Shown here one piece after another: positions 1 through 7,867 of a stretch of 64,000 nt of DNA. Below the pieces are notes generated by a model that was given only the letters and a program-made list of their open reading frames with translations, did not search any database and had not been told where the DNA came from. Position 1 is the first letter of the stretch, and every line of letters begins with the position of its first letter. The stretch covers positions 1 to 64,000 of the forward strand of contig NZ_FWXF01000015.1 of the NCBI RefSeq assembly GCF_900176285.1, read 5' to 3'. The position numbers and the translations under genes are program-made. Source of the stretch: Desulfacinum hydrothermale DSM 13146. Lineage in GTDB: Bacteria; Desulfobacterota; Syntrophobacteria; Syntrophobacterales; DSM-9756.

Positions 1-123
1 GAAAAGGTCAGGGGCGAATTTGCCCTGATGTGCGCTGCCCATAACCTTCTTAAGATTGTAAAGGCCGTAGCTGAGGGCATCATCAATATAGATCAAAGAG
101 CGATCAGGGCACAGGCTGCCTAA
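1..123 (+). CDS. Transposase, C-terminal end (IS1182-like), truncated by window edge
   Basis: An open frame enters from the left edge and ends in TAA at 121-123. The 40 visible residues include VRGEFALMCAAHNLLKIVK, which resembles the conserved C-terminus of IS1182-type DDE transposases. The catalytic DDE residues lie outside the window, so activity cannot be judged. It flanks an AT-richer accessory region with cassettes, fitting an insertion hot spot. Family assignment rests on the short tail motif and is moderately certain. Confidence 0.6.
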   Translation, partial: EKVRGEFALMCAAHNLLKIVKAVAEGIINIDQRAIRAQAA

Positions 124-479
124 AGGGGCAGCTTGCTCCTTTTTGAATGGCTCTTTGATACCTGCTGATGCCCGATATCTTGCGTCGACGAGCAACGTCT
201 CTGCAGTCACAGCACTTTCACCCGCGATGTTTGCTCATGAACGATGCAGGACTCAAATTTTAATCCGCATTGTCGGACAAGCTCCTAGCCCAAGTTTGCC
301 ATTTTTAGGGCCATTTTTCAAAAACCGCTCAGATGAGCATAGAGTAAAGCTCACTGGTTGCAGAGGATTCGAGAAAACGTCTTCCTGCCAAAAAAGGCTG
401 ATAACCGCGACTATTCGAAACGGATGAGCCCCTGCAATCCAGTGAAACACCAGGTTGTGTGGACAGTACAATAGACAGG
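124..479. other. Intergenic stretch with one MITE-like end
   Basis: I see no convincing gene. The short open frames here lack ribosome-binding sites and family motifs. The stretch holds one end of the dispersed MITE family (265-288) and otherwise looks like degraded flanking DNA between the transposase tail and the MBL-rhodanese gene. No attC site is evident below the end of that gene, so the distal boundary of the cassette array is not defined here. Confidence 0.4.
265..288. repeat. Solo terminal repeat of the 99-bp MITE family
   Basis: CGCATTGTCGGACAAGCTC followed by CTAG matches the right end of the intact MITE at 3039-3137, with an AT-rich stretch before it that is also similar. The opposite end and the middle of the element are not recognisable here, so this is a remnant or a solo end. 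Confidence 0.55.
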
Positions 480-1856
480 TCACACCACCGCGCCACCACT
501 GTTGATCCAAGCAGACATTCCACCGGCAAGGCTGTGTACATGTTTAAAGCCGTTGTTTTGAAGAAAACTTGCCGCAATATTTCCACGGTATCCTACACCG
601 CAGGTTACAATTATCTCTTTGTCCTTTGGAACATCCGGTGGATGGTTGAGTAATTCCGTTAATGGCAGATGAGACGCCTGTTCTATATGTCCATTGGCCC
701 ATTCAGCTGGTGTTCGTACATCAAAGAGATATTCACATTGACCTGTTGCAATTTTTTGTTTCAGTTTCTCCGTTGATATCTGCCAGAGTTGATTGATAGG
801 CAAACCGGCCTGTTGCCATGCGTCTATGCCACCATAAAGATATCCTATGATATTGTCATAACCTATTCTGTGAAGATGCAATGTCATTATCTCATAGGCT
901 TTCTCATCGGTAACAATTAAAATCAGATCCTTGTCTGGATCGATCACCATTCCAATCCAGTTGGCGGTTTGTTTCGCAAAACCGATATTGATTGATCCGG
1001 GGATATGAACACCTCCAAAAGCCGCCGTATCACGGGTGTCTAAAACCAGTGCCCCACGGTCAATTTCTTCCTGAACCTGGTCAGGGCTCATATCCCGAAC
1101 CATGGGGCACCTGTCAAGCAAGGGAGCTCCGTTTTTATTCATATTGATGATATGGGTAAAGCTTTTGGGTCGTTCAGGAAAGCTCTGCTTCATTCGTTTT
1201 CTAAACATCTCCTTGGACAGATTCAATAACTCGTTATTACGCTTTTCAAATCCTATTGTAGAGCTAGATTTAGCACTCATCCCTTTACCGCACAAAGAAC
1301 CTTCACCATGAGCGGGAAACACTTCAAGGCTGTCCGGCATTTTGCCAAGCTTATTATAAAGCGAATTATAAAGGTTTAGGATCTGGTCATCAACCAGCTC
1401 TTCACCAGCCAGATCAGGCCTCCCAATATCGCCCACAAACATGCAATCTCCGGTAAGTACCATCCAGGGGTCGGAACTGCGTGCTGTGTCTGTCACAAGA
1501 ATAGACATGGAATGAGGCGTATGGCCGGGTGTTTTTATAAATTCCAGTTTTGTATTGCCGAATTCAAGAACCTGATTCTCTTTCAAAGCGGTGTATTCAA
1601 AGGTGACCGGAGTATCCTCCATAAGGCAGATCTCGGCTCCGGTGCGGGAACGCAGTTCCTGGTTGCCGCTCACATGATCCGCATGCAGATGGGTTTCAAA
1701 TATATGGGTAATTTTCATACCATTTTTACGTGCAAGATCAATGTAATCCTGGACATCTCTTTTAGGATCCACTACGCAAGCAACTTTTGCCTTCGGGCAG
1801 CCGATCAGATAAGAAAGACAGCCCATTCCTTCAACAGTTATCTGTTTAAAATACAT
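480..1856 (-). CDS. MBL-fold hydrolase fused to two rhodanese domains
   Basis: A 458-residue protein: a metallo-beta-lactamase domain (about 1-245) with the metal motif HLHADH at 56-61, the later TPGHTPHS, TGDCMFVGDIGRPD and FPAHGEG motifs, then two rhodanese domains (about 255-355 and 360-455). The last has a catalytic-loop cysteine in VTCGVGYRG; the first lacks one (IVTDEKAYE). The architecture matches persulfide dioxygenase/sulfurtransferase-like proteins of sulfide or persulfide handling. The start is supported by AAGGAGG seven bases before ATG. An attC-like site lies just upstream of the gene (1906-1963), so it may be the most distal visible cassette gene. The exact substrate is inferred. 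Confidence 0.85.
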   Translation of the reverse strand: MYFKQITVEGMGCLSYLIGCPKAKVACVVDPKRDVQDYIDLARKNGMKITHIFETHLHADHVSGNQELRSRTGAEICLMEDTPVTFEYTALKENQVLEFGNTKLEFIKTPGHTPHSMSILVTDTARSSDPWMVLTGDCMFVGDIGRPDLAGEELVDDQILNLYNSLYNKLGKMPDSLEVFPAHGEGSLCGKGMSAKSSSTIGFEKRNNELLNLSKEMFRKRMKQSFPERPKSFTHIINMNKNGAPLLDRCPMVRDMSPDQVQEEIDRGALVLDTRDTAAFGGVHIPGSINIGFAKQTANWIGMVIDPDKDLILIVTDEKAYEIMTLHLHRIGYDNIIGYLYGGIDAWQQAGLPINQLWQISTEKLKQKIATGQCEYLFDVRTPAEWANGHIEQASHLPLTELLNHPPDVPKDKEIIVTCGVGYRGNIAASFLQNNGFKHVHSLAGGMSAWINSGGAVV

Positions 1857-1905
1857 GGTAATACCTCCTTGCCTTGAATCATATCAGTTTATGTTTCCTT
1901 GATTC

Positions 1906-1963
1906 ACACAACGACAAAGTTCAGGCGCCGCCTTTGGCGCTCGGCTGCAGCGATTTGTTAGGC
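1906..1963 (-). other. attC-like integron recombination site
   Basis: Read on the minus strand the site starts with GCCTAAC, a match to RYYYAAC, and ends with GTTGTGT, close to GTTRRRY. Between them lies an imperfect palindrome with a GCGCC/GGCG core and a short AAA loop, about 58 bp in all. It sits directly after the 3' end of the hicA remnant and about 50 bp before the start of the MBL-rhodanese gene, where an attC should lie between two minus-strand cassettes. Confidence 0.65.
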
Positions 1964-1966
1964 TAC

Positions 1967-2128
1967 TTATTCTGCATTTAGATTTTTCAGTATTTTCTTT
2001 ACTAAAGATTCCTTGATTTCATTATGCCGAGGAACAGCTTCAATAACCCCAGTCTTTGGATTAATCCACAATGAATGCAAGCTCCTTCTCTCTTAAGGTA
2101 GCATTCTTTCCAAATCTTTGCGTTTCAT
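1967..2128 (-). pseudogene. hicA: hicA toxin remnant with internal stop
   Basis: The frame overlaps the hicB stop by ATGA. It reads MKRKDLERMLP, then TAA at codon 12, then continues in the same frame with HSLWINPKTGVIEAVPRHNE and a lysine-rich tail ending in TAA. This is the HicA mRNA-interferase fold with its ends intact, but the stretch around the usual Gly-(Gly)-His region is shortened by roughly 8 residues and carries the stop. The toxin should be inactive while its antitoxin gene is intact. The order hicB then hicA also occurs in characterised HicAB modules. Confidence 0.75.
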
Positions 2129-2343
2129 CCAATTACTATCTTTTCTTCAATTACATCCTCAGGCAACCCGCGAAGAATATCCTCTCTCCGATCCTGTAGA
2201 ATCAGCTGTATAGCTTGACGCAAATTTTCTTTTGCCCCATCTATTGTTTCTCCTTGCCCATTGGCACCTGGCACTTCCGGACAAATTGCCCAATACCCAC
2301 CTTCAGGTGCGGGCTCTATAATTGCCATAAATTTACCCTTCAC
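2125..2343 (-). CDS. hicB: HicB-family antitoxin
   Basis: 72 residues with the HicB partial RNase-H fold signature: FMAIIEPAPEGGYWAICPEVPG followed by GQGETIDGAKENLRQAIQLI. HicB proteins bind and neutralise the HicA mRNA interferase and often autoregulate. The gene starts about 20 bp after the recombination core of the attC at 2366-2431, the usual spacing for the first gene of a cassette. Its stop overlaps the ATG of the degenerate hicA. I saw no C-terminal DNA-binding domain; this is a short-form HicB. Confidence 0.85.
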   Translation of the reverse strand: MKGKFMAIIEPAPEGGYWAICPEVPGANGQGETIDGAKENLRQAIQLILQDRREDILRGLPEDVIEEKIVIG

Positions 2344-2365
2344 CTCACACCTCCAATCTATATTA

Positions 2366-2431
2366 GCCTAACGGCCTGCCGATAAGCTGCGGACGCCAAA
2401 AGCGGCCGGCAGCTTCATTGGCTTGTTAGCT
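2366..2431 (-). other. attC integron recombination site
   Basis: On the minus strand this runs AGCTAAC ... GTTAGGC over 66 bp. The inner arms CTGCCGGCCGC and GCCG-rich partners form an imperfect palindrome, like classical 59-base elements. It overlaps the last few codons of the PH-like gene and precedes the hicB start by about 20 bp, giving the expected gene-attC-gene order for minus-oriented cassettes. Confidence 0.8.
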
Positions 2432-2861
2432 GGCGAGCCGTTTGAATTGAAGTTATCAGCCGTTGAGGGTCGTCAGTTCCTATGCGGAACTTCCGGTTGT
2501 TTTTCAGTTCCAGCTCTACGGCGTTGAGGCCCGAGACGTTGAACAACCAACCATGTGGCGTCAGTCTGATCCCCCATCCGTAATACCACCGATTCTTTGC
2601 GACCCGCGCGTCGTGGATGTCTGCGATACGGAATCTCTTACGAATCACTCCGGGGCCGAACGACACGACCAACTCATCTGTGCTTACCTCGACAGTGAGT
2701 GCGTGGAATAGAAGTATGCACAACAACAAAATTACCAGGACCAGACCAGTCAAAACGCGGCCCTCGGGCACGAGAATCAAGAGCATTGCCGTTAGCACGA
2801 CGCCGAAGCCAAGGGCGACTAGAATCAGTGTCCCAACCTGTCTATGCCTGTAGAGTTGCAC
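2415..2861 (-). CDS. PH-domain-like membrane protein, cassette gene
   Basis: About 148 residues: two hydrophobic segments near the N-terminus (GTLILVALGFGVVL and LTGLVLVILLLCILLF), then a soluble beta-rich domain with FGPGVIRKRFRIADI and a WYYGWGIR motif, like bacterial PH-domain membrane proteins commonly carried by gene cassettes. The open frame continues further upstream into the attC, but I place the start at a GTG preceded by GGAGG (ACGGAGGACTCAACTGTG). The function is unknown; it is predicted to be anchored in the inner membrane. Confidence 0.65.
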   Translation of the reverse strand: MQLYRHRQVGTLILVALGFGVVLTAMLLILVPEGRVLTGLVLVILLLCILLFHALTVEVSTDELVVSFGPGVIRKRFRIADIHDARVAKNRWYYGWGIRLTPHGWLFNVSGLNAVELELKNNRKFRIGTDDPQRLITSIQTARQLTSQ

Positions 2862-2878
2862 AGTTGAGTCCTCCGTCC

Positions 2879-2950
2879 AGCTAACGCCCGCAATCACCAG
2901 CCAGCGGAAGCCGCAGGCTGTAGCTGGTCTGGTGAATTGCGATGTTATGG
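2879..2950 (-). other. attC integron recombination site
   Basis: Minus-strand reading begins CCATAAC and ends GTTAGCT, 72 bp. The arms AATTCACCAG and CTGGTGATTG pair around a central CTGCGGCTTCCGC region. It lies between the split toxin gene and the PH-like gene, the correct position for the attC of the toxin-antitoxin cassette. Confidence 0.8.
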
Positions 2951-2960
2951 CTGCTGTACA

Positions 2961-3327
2961 TCAACCGAAAAATCGCCCATACTCATCATGATTCCCAACC
3001 CAGAACGATGTGACCGTATCTTGGTCAAAACCACCTAGGAGCCTGTCTGAGAACGCCAAACCATCCATTGGGGCCAACGCAATTTCGAACACTTAGTATA
3101 CTCAAAAGTTCTAAAATCGGCATTGTCGGACAAGCTCCTAGAGCACGGTACCCAAGTATAACTCTTACTGACCAGATATTCTCATCACGGTTAATGCACT
3201 CGAAACGCAAAGATGGACGAAAAGGGTTCTCGGTCCAGAGTCGATACGCCTTTTTCGCTCTGCCTCTGATTTCACGGTCGAGTTTATGATACCGTTCCCA
3301 GAATGATGGTACAGTGGCGGATTTCAT
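2961..3327 (-). pseudogene. RelE/HigB-like toxin gene split by a MITE
   Basis: The N-terminal part reads MKSATVPSFWERYHKLD, then KKAYRLWTENPFRPSLRFE, typical of RelE/HigB-like ribonucleases, up to GYRAL. There the 99-bp element at 3039-3137 begins. After it the same protein resumes in the original frame with GFDQDTVTSFWVGNHDEYGR and a terminal FFG. Removing the element and one CTAG copy restores RALGGFDQDTV without a break. As it stands, translation runs into the element and stops at TGA (3025), losing the C-terminal catalytic segment. The gene overlaps its antitoxin by ATGA. Confidence 0.85.
3039..3137. mobile_element. 99-bp MITE with CTAG target duplication
   Basis: The element has imperfect terminal inverted repeats: GAGCCTGTCTGAGAACGCC on the left and the reverse complement of GAGCTTGTCCGACAATGCC on the right. 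It is flanked by CTAG at 3035-3038 and 3138-3141. It interrupts a toxin gene whose reading frame is restored by precise removal, which confirms the boundaries. A second copy of the same length lies inverted at 37371-37469. CTAG fits the YTAR targets of some IS5-type elements; the source transposase is not in view. Confidence 0.85.
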
Positions 3328-3554
3328 AGCTTCTCGATATCCAAGGGAGTTGCCTTGCCCTCTGCAATTTCTTTCCGTACCCGCCGGGCTGCTGAGACAA
3401 GATTGGGTTGGGTTCGGGAGAATGACTCATTCCACAGCGCTTCGTCCCGCAGATCTTCGATGTATTCGCGTAGATGCTCAACCACCCGATCCTGGACTTG
3501 CTCCGGTAGTGTCTCAAGCATTTTAATGATTGTCATCGTTGCTTCCGAAGCCAT
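3324..3554 (-). CDS. Antitoxin of a RelE/HigB-like pair
   Basis: 76 residues, helical and acidic: MTIIKMLETLPEQVQDRVVEHLREYIEDLRDE then a linker and a C-terminal RRVRKEIAEGK. Its size, its ATGA overlap with a RelE-like toxin and its place in a cassette array identify it as the antitoxin. The family is related to short DUF2281/Phd-like antitoxins, but I cannot name it exactly. GGGAGGAAATCT precedes ATG. The cognate toxin is disrupted, so this is probably an orphan antitoxin. Confidence 0.75.
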   Translation of the reverse strand: MASEATMTIIKMLETLPEQVQDRVVEHLREYIEDLRDEALWNESFSRTQPNLVSAARRVRKEIAEGKATPLDIEKL

Positions 3555-3610
3555 AGATTTCCTCCCTCCTGTTCTAGAGTATGTTTATCGCCATACGAGA
3601 ATTTATTGGG

Positions 3611-3685
3611 CCATAACGCTCCGCATAACCGGCTGGCAATGTAGCGCAGCGGAATTGCCAGTCCGAGTTGATGCGGTTGTTAGCC
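3611..3685 (-). other. attC integron recombination site
   Basis: Minus-strand reading begins GGCTAAC and ends GTTATGG over 75 bp. Long paired arms include CAACCGCATC/GATGCGGTT-type ends and GGCAAT/ATTGCC inner arms. It lies between the permease gene and the antitoxin gene, giving the expected cassette boundary about 55 bp upstream of the antitoxin start. Confidence 0.8.
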
Positions 3686-3698
3686 CTTTGGTGGTTCA

Positions 3699-4790
3699 TT
3701 ACAAACCTTGCATTTTATAAAAAAAGAAATACAACCAAATTGACAGAAAGAATGCTACATAGCCAATTATAAGGAATTGCGCAGTGAACATGGGCATATT
3801 ATTTGTATTTTCATGTGTAACGTAAATTTTGTATGCAATCAAATTTGCTAACGACCCGAACAGACTCCCAAATCCGCCTGCATTCACTCCCCAGAGCAAG
3901 GCTTCCCAATTTGTCGTGAATTTAGCGAACAACAGGGCTGCTGGAACATTGCTCATCACTTGGCTTGCTAAAGAAGAAAACAAGAATATATGTCCTGAAT
4001 GGTTCATTTTAGATGCCAGGACTAATTTCATATTCTCTGCAAGGCCGAAGAAGAAAAAGAAGCTAAATAAAAGCGCGTAATCTACATACAATGCTTTTCG
4101 GTCAAATATCAGAGCGAAGATAAAAACCAGAATGCCAGTTAAAACTGGCAGAACATGGAGAACCGTCAATAGAACAATAAAAAGTAACACACCATATATA
4201 TATGCCTTTTTATTTATTTTTTGAACAATCGTTTCTTGAGCGTTGTTTGTTGTGTTAACGAAAAGTGATGAAACAATCAGAATAATCAGGAAGACCAATG
4301 AAAATGGCACAATCGTTTCAACGAATCTAACCGGATGAATCCCGTAAAACCAATAAATAAAGAAATTTTGTGGATTACCAAAAGGGGTCAATGCGGAACC
4401 AGCATTTGCTGCTAATGCCTCAAGAATGACTAGAATGCCCTCATGATTGATATTAAGTGATAAAGTAAGTGGCACGATGACAATTAAGGCAATATCATTT
4501 GTCACCAGCATAGATAGAAAAAATGTTGTTACCACCAATTTTAATGGTATGGCTTTCCCTTTTTCTATTTTTTGGGCTATTCTTAATATCAACCCACTAT
4601 AGCGAAGACCGTTAACAGCAACAAAAAGCGCAAACAGAATGAACAGCACCTGTAGCTCTTGGATTGAATAGACCGGAAAATGCTTGATATAAACGGATGT
4701 CAGAACCAAACCGATACCAGATGCAACTACCAGCCACTCTTTCAGAACAAAATGAATAAATGTGCTTTCGGCTTTCAATAATGCTCCCAT
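3699..4790 (-). CDS. SLC13/ArsB-like anion permease
   Basis: 363 residues with about ten hydrophobic segments. Two re-entrant-loop-like motifs are characteristic of the ion transporter superfamily: VTNDIALIVIVPL near residue 95 and NAGSALTPFGNPQN near residue 130; a second-half counterpart reads QVMSNVPAALLFAKF. YbiR/ArsB/CitT-type proteins carry anions or act as Na+ symporters. The substrate is unknown. Composition is strongly AT-rich compared with the rest of the window, indicating recent transfer. It is the promoter-proximal visible cassette, and a GTTAGCC core lies 14 bp before its start. Confidence 0.75.
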   Translation of the reverse strand: MGALLKAESTFIHFVLKEWLVVASGIGLVLTSVYIKHFPVYSIQELQVLFILFALFVAVNGLRYSGLILRIAQKIEKGKAIPLKLVVTTFFLSMLVTNDIALIVIVPLTLSLNINHEGILVILEALAANAGSALTPFGNPQNFFIYWFYGIHPVRFVETIVPFSLVFLIILIVSSLFVNTTNNAQETIVQKINKKAYIYGVLLFIVLLTVLHVLPVLTGILVFIFALIFDRKALYVDYALLFSFFFFFGLAENMKLVLASKMNHSGHIFLFSSLASQVMSNVPAALLFAKFTTNWEALLWGVNAGGFGSLFGSLANLIAYKIYVTHENTNNMPMFTAQFLIIGYVAFFLSIWLYFFFYKMQGL

Positions 4791-5270
4791 TGTCTGACGT
4801 GAGGGCTAACTCTTTATTCTACACAATATCCATTTATCCGGGACGGCTTATGCCCAATCCAATGAGTTGATCATTATTAACATACCACCGCCTCCTCAAG
4901 TTAATGGAATTGCAAGAAAAGATCACTTGCTCAGCAGCAGGTTGCCAACTACCATAATTCGGCTACTACGGTGTTATGGAGATTATGCATAATCAGGAAG
5001 TCATTACGAATCGTGCCGAGAAAGAATTTGAGCGGTAACATGATCGTTATGCCGAGTCTCTTCGGAAACGTCAACTGGCAGGGCCCAAGTGTCGTGCTTC
5101 AAACGGAATTGGAATTTTCCTCCGGATCAGTTACCTGCAAGGCAGCACCCCGGAACCCAGGCGAAATCCAACCACAATCTGCGTCAGCACGCCGAAGCGG
5201 TAAGACCGGCCCCAGCCGCGCGGTCGGACCCACGGTCTGAATCCGGAGATCGATGTGCGGCACCGTTCGC
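4791..5270. other. Intergenic region at the edge of the cassette array
   Basis: No gene is supported. GGCTAAC at 4804-4810 (GTTAGCC on the minus strand) is a plausible R' half of a further recombination site joined to the permease cassette, but I cannot find a convincing partner half or an attI. Composition changes here from AT-rich to the GC-rich background, so this marks the right edge of the accessory region. Confidence 0.4.
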
Positions 5271-6040
5271 TCAGACCAGCGCCGCCTGTTCCACCAACTG
5301 CCGGGCTTCGGCCACCACATCAAGGAGTCTTTCCACCATGTCCGGCCGGTAAATCTTTGGGTTTGGACCGAGCCTGTTCTTCATTTTAGCCTTGATCCGC
5401 TGAAAATGCCAAAGGCAACTTCCTTCCGGTTCCCGCTTCAGCACCGCCTCCGAGGCGTTGATCCAGATGACCCTGATGTTTCCACCGGTCGGGGTGAGCT
5501 GGAACAGGAATCCGTTGCCGGACCCGGCAAGGCTTTTGCAAGTCCATTTGGGAAACAGGTGGATGTTGAGGTTGCCTCTGGAGCCCCGCTTGAAGCGTAA
5601 ACGCCAGCCGGCGGGAAGCTCTGCCTGCAACCGCGAACAGAAGCGCAGACTGTGATAGCTCGAGAGCTTTTCGATTTCCTGCATGCCGTTTTCGCGAACC
5701 AGCACCGGAAGGAAGGCTTCCTGCCCCAGTTCCAGACACCAGCTCCGGACCTGCTCGGCCCAGTCCGCGGGAAGTGGCGATTCGCCCCAGTCAGGAACCT
5801 GATTCCCGCAGCCGATTCTTCGCCAAGATGGGCCAAGGCGTCCACCACCATCCGGTCCAATGCGCCGCCAGCACCATGGCGGTGGCTTTCACGTGCCAGC
5901 AGGCGGCGAAGGAGATCGCGCTTCGCGATGTCTTCGAGCGCCTCGTCGAGACCCACCCGGGCCAGGCAAATTAGGGTATCGGGTCGTTCCGGGTGGATCG
6001 AGAACAAAGCGAACCGACGGCCGTCGGTCAACAAATCCAA
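5271..6040 (-). pseudogene. Frameshifted gene of unknown function
   Basis: The first part reads MDLLTDGRRFALFSIHPE, ... LDEALEDIAKRDLLRRLLARES, ... LAHLGEE from a TTG start with GGGGAGAG just ahead. Near position 5815 coding switches to another frame: GCGNQVPDWGESPLPADWA, ... WCLELGQEAFLPVLVREN, ... GWRLRFKRGSRGNLNIHLFP, ending RQLVEQAALV. Together about 255 residues form one plausible soluble protein. I do not recognise the family. A sequencing error would give the same picture as a real frameshift. Confidence 0.5.
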
Positions 6041-6228
6041 ACTCTCCCCTTTAGCAACCGGAGGACCACCGCTTGCTTACGATTGGCGGACCAACGTTTC
6101 GGTACGTTCTCAGGTCACGGACTTCTACCGCATCTATGCATCGTCATCCTATCCCCGTGTCACTTTTATTCGACAGGCAACCTGCGGCTCGATTCCATTG
6201 CCTAAAGACCTGTCGGTCCCGGAAATCC

Positions 6229-6849
6229 TTAGGACGATTGGCTTCCGATCCAGCGCACCACGTCTTTTTTCCTTGGCGGGGCCGGCGGAGACTGATCCGG
6301 ATAGCCAATGGGAATGAGGGAGACCAACTCACGGCCCTCCATGCCCAGCAAGGCGTTGATCTCTTCTTCCATGTACTTGGGGCCCGTCATCCAACAGGTG
6401 CCCAGGCCTTTTTCGTAAGCCGCCAGCAGCAGATTCTCAATCAGAGCGGCGGCGCTCAAGAGTCGGTTGAATCGGTCGAATTCCTGGTGGTAGCGGCCTT
6501 TGGCATCGGTCGCCGCATCGATTTCCCTTCGGCTTTCCGGGATGTAGACGGCCATGACCGTCGGCGCTCCCCCCAGGTTCTTGAACACCTGCAGGGAGAT
6601 CTTGATGATCTTTTCCGAAAAGAGCTCCTGCAGGTGCGGCATGATGTGGTCCTGAGAACGGGAAACCACCTCGAGAAGCCGGTCCCTCATGGTCCCCTGC
6701 ACAACCACGATCTCCCATTCCTGGCGGTTCATGCCGGAAGGGGCCCAGAGCGCCAGATCAATCACTTCCCGAAGAACCTCCCGGGGAACCTCCCGCTCCT
6801 CATATTTCCGGATGCTGCGGCGTCCGCGAATGGCTCGTTCCAGTTCCAT
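6229..6849 (-). CDS. Nitroreductase family protein
   Basis: 206 residues starting with the FMN-phosphate-binding signature RAIRGRRSIRKYEEREVP, followed by APSGMNRQEWEIVVV and a C-terminal GTCWMTGPKYMEEEINALLGM stretch, typical of the NfsB/Nox-like nitroreductase fold. Such enzymes use FMN and NAD(P)H to reduce nitro compounds, quinones or flavins; the substrate is not predictable. GGAGGCGGGG precedes ATG. It lies downstream of the peptide-transport operon on the same strand, about 175 bp away, so may be separate. Confidence 0.85.
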   Translation of the reverse strand: MELERAIRGRRSIRKYEEREVPREVLREVIDLALWAPSGMNRQEWEIVVVQGTMRDRLLEVVSRSQDHIMPHLQELFSEKIIKISLQVFKNLGGAPTVMAVYIPESRREIDAATDAKGRYHQEFDRFNRLLSAAALIENLLLAAYEKGLGTCWMTGPKYMEEEINALLGMEGRELVSLIPIGYPDQSPPAPPRKKDVVRWIGSQSS

Positions 6850-7024
6850 CCCCGCCTCCTATCTTTTTTGAGTCACAATCCTGGACCACCGCCGGGGGAT
6901 CTTGTACCGAGCGGGCCCAGACACCAACGCACGGTTTTCCGCCGCCTTAGAGACCACCTTTTCCGACCCGCCCAAGGTCGATGACAGGCGGGGGATGCGG
7001 AACCATGGCGCTTTACGAAAACGG

Positions 7025-7849
7025 TCAGATGAAGGGTGTCAGCTCCACCAGATCGGTCATGAGGTGAAAGATCCGGAAGGCATGCAGGATATCTTCACAG
7101 GCGGCGACCGCGGTGGTGCCGTCCACGCGCCGGACGCCGGGAATGGCCGTCACCCGGTCCACAGATGACGCCGTGGTGAATCCCACCGTCAATTCCACCG
7201 GCGTTTCCACCCGGAAGGGCGCGGTACAATGGGCTCGTTGGAGCGCCCTCTGGGCGGCCTCCCGGATCTTTTCGTTACAGGCTCTGGGAGAAAGACAGAG
7301 AGCCGCGTAGGCCCCCAGCCCCTTTTTCACCTCCACCGTTTCCACATCTCCCAGGTGGCTTCGGGCTTCCCGGACCGCCTTGTCGTCTCCCGTCACCAAC
7401 ACCACAGGCACATGGTAATGGCCCGCCAGGGCTGCGCTCAAGCCGATCTCTCCCACGGGCGTTCCGTTGACGGCGACAGAGGCGATACGGCCCGTGTAGG
7501 TGTGGACGATCACCCCGTCGGCCGTCCCCGCCATGGCGTGATAGCCCACAAGAAACGCAGCATCAAAGCCCAGTTGGACGCCTTCCATCATGGAAAGAGC
7601 CCGCGGCGCACCCATGACCAAGCGCACCCGCGAGTCCAATTGATCGGCCAGAAGGTTCAGGCCCACATTGTGGGAATCGGCCACCACCACTTCCGAGGCG
7701 CCCGCTGCAAACGCCCCGGCCACGGCCGCGTTCACCTCCTCGGTCATGCGCTTGCGAGCCCACTGGAATTCCCGGCCTTGCGGCGATGAATGCTCACTTC
7801 GAACCACGCAGCCGATACCTTCGATATCCACCGAGATGTAGACTTTCAC
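7025..7849 (-). CDS. M55 family D-aminopeptidase (DppA type)
   Basis: 274 residues beginning KVYISVDIEGIG, where the Asp and Glu of DIEG are the zinc ligands of M55 peptidases. Further family motifs are EVVVADSHN, LVGYHAMAG and VLVTGDDKAV. Bacillus DppA releases D-Ala from D-amino-acid peptides. The start is GTG with AGAGGAGG five bases before it. It is the last gene of the peptide ABC transporter operon, 18 bp after dppF, suggesting that imported D-amino-acid or cell-wall peptides are degraded in the cytoplasm. Confidence 0.9.
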   Translation of the reverse strand: MKVYISVDIEGIGCVVRSEHSSPQGREFQWARKRMTEEVNAAVAGAFAAGASEVVVADSHNVGLNLLADQLDSRVRLVMGAPRALSMMEGVQLGFDAAFLVGYHAMAGTADGVIVHTYTGRIASVAVNGTPVGEIGLSAALAGHYHVPVVLVTGDDKAVREARSHLGDVETVEVKKGLGAYAALCLSPRACNEKIREAAQRALQRAHCTAPFRVETPVELTVGFTTASSVDRVTAIPGVRRVDGTTAVAACEDILHAFRIFHLMTDLVELTPFI

Positions 7850-7867
7850 TGCAACCTCCTCTGACGT

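Noticed and set aside
143-427. Short plus-strand open frame after the transposase tail
   Set aside because: No ribosome site, low similarity to any family, and it overlaps a MITE end.
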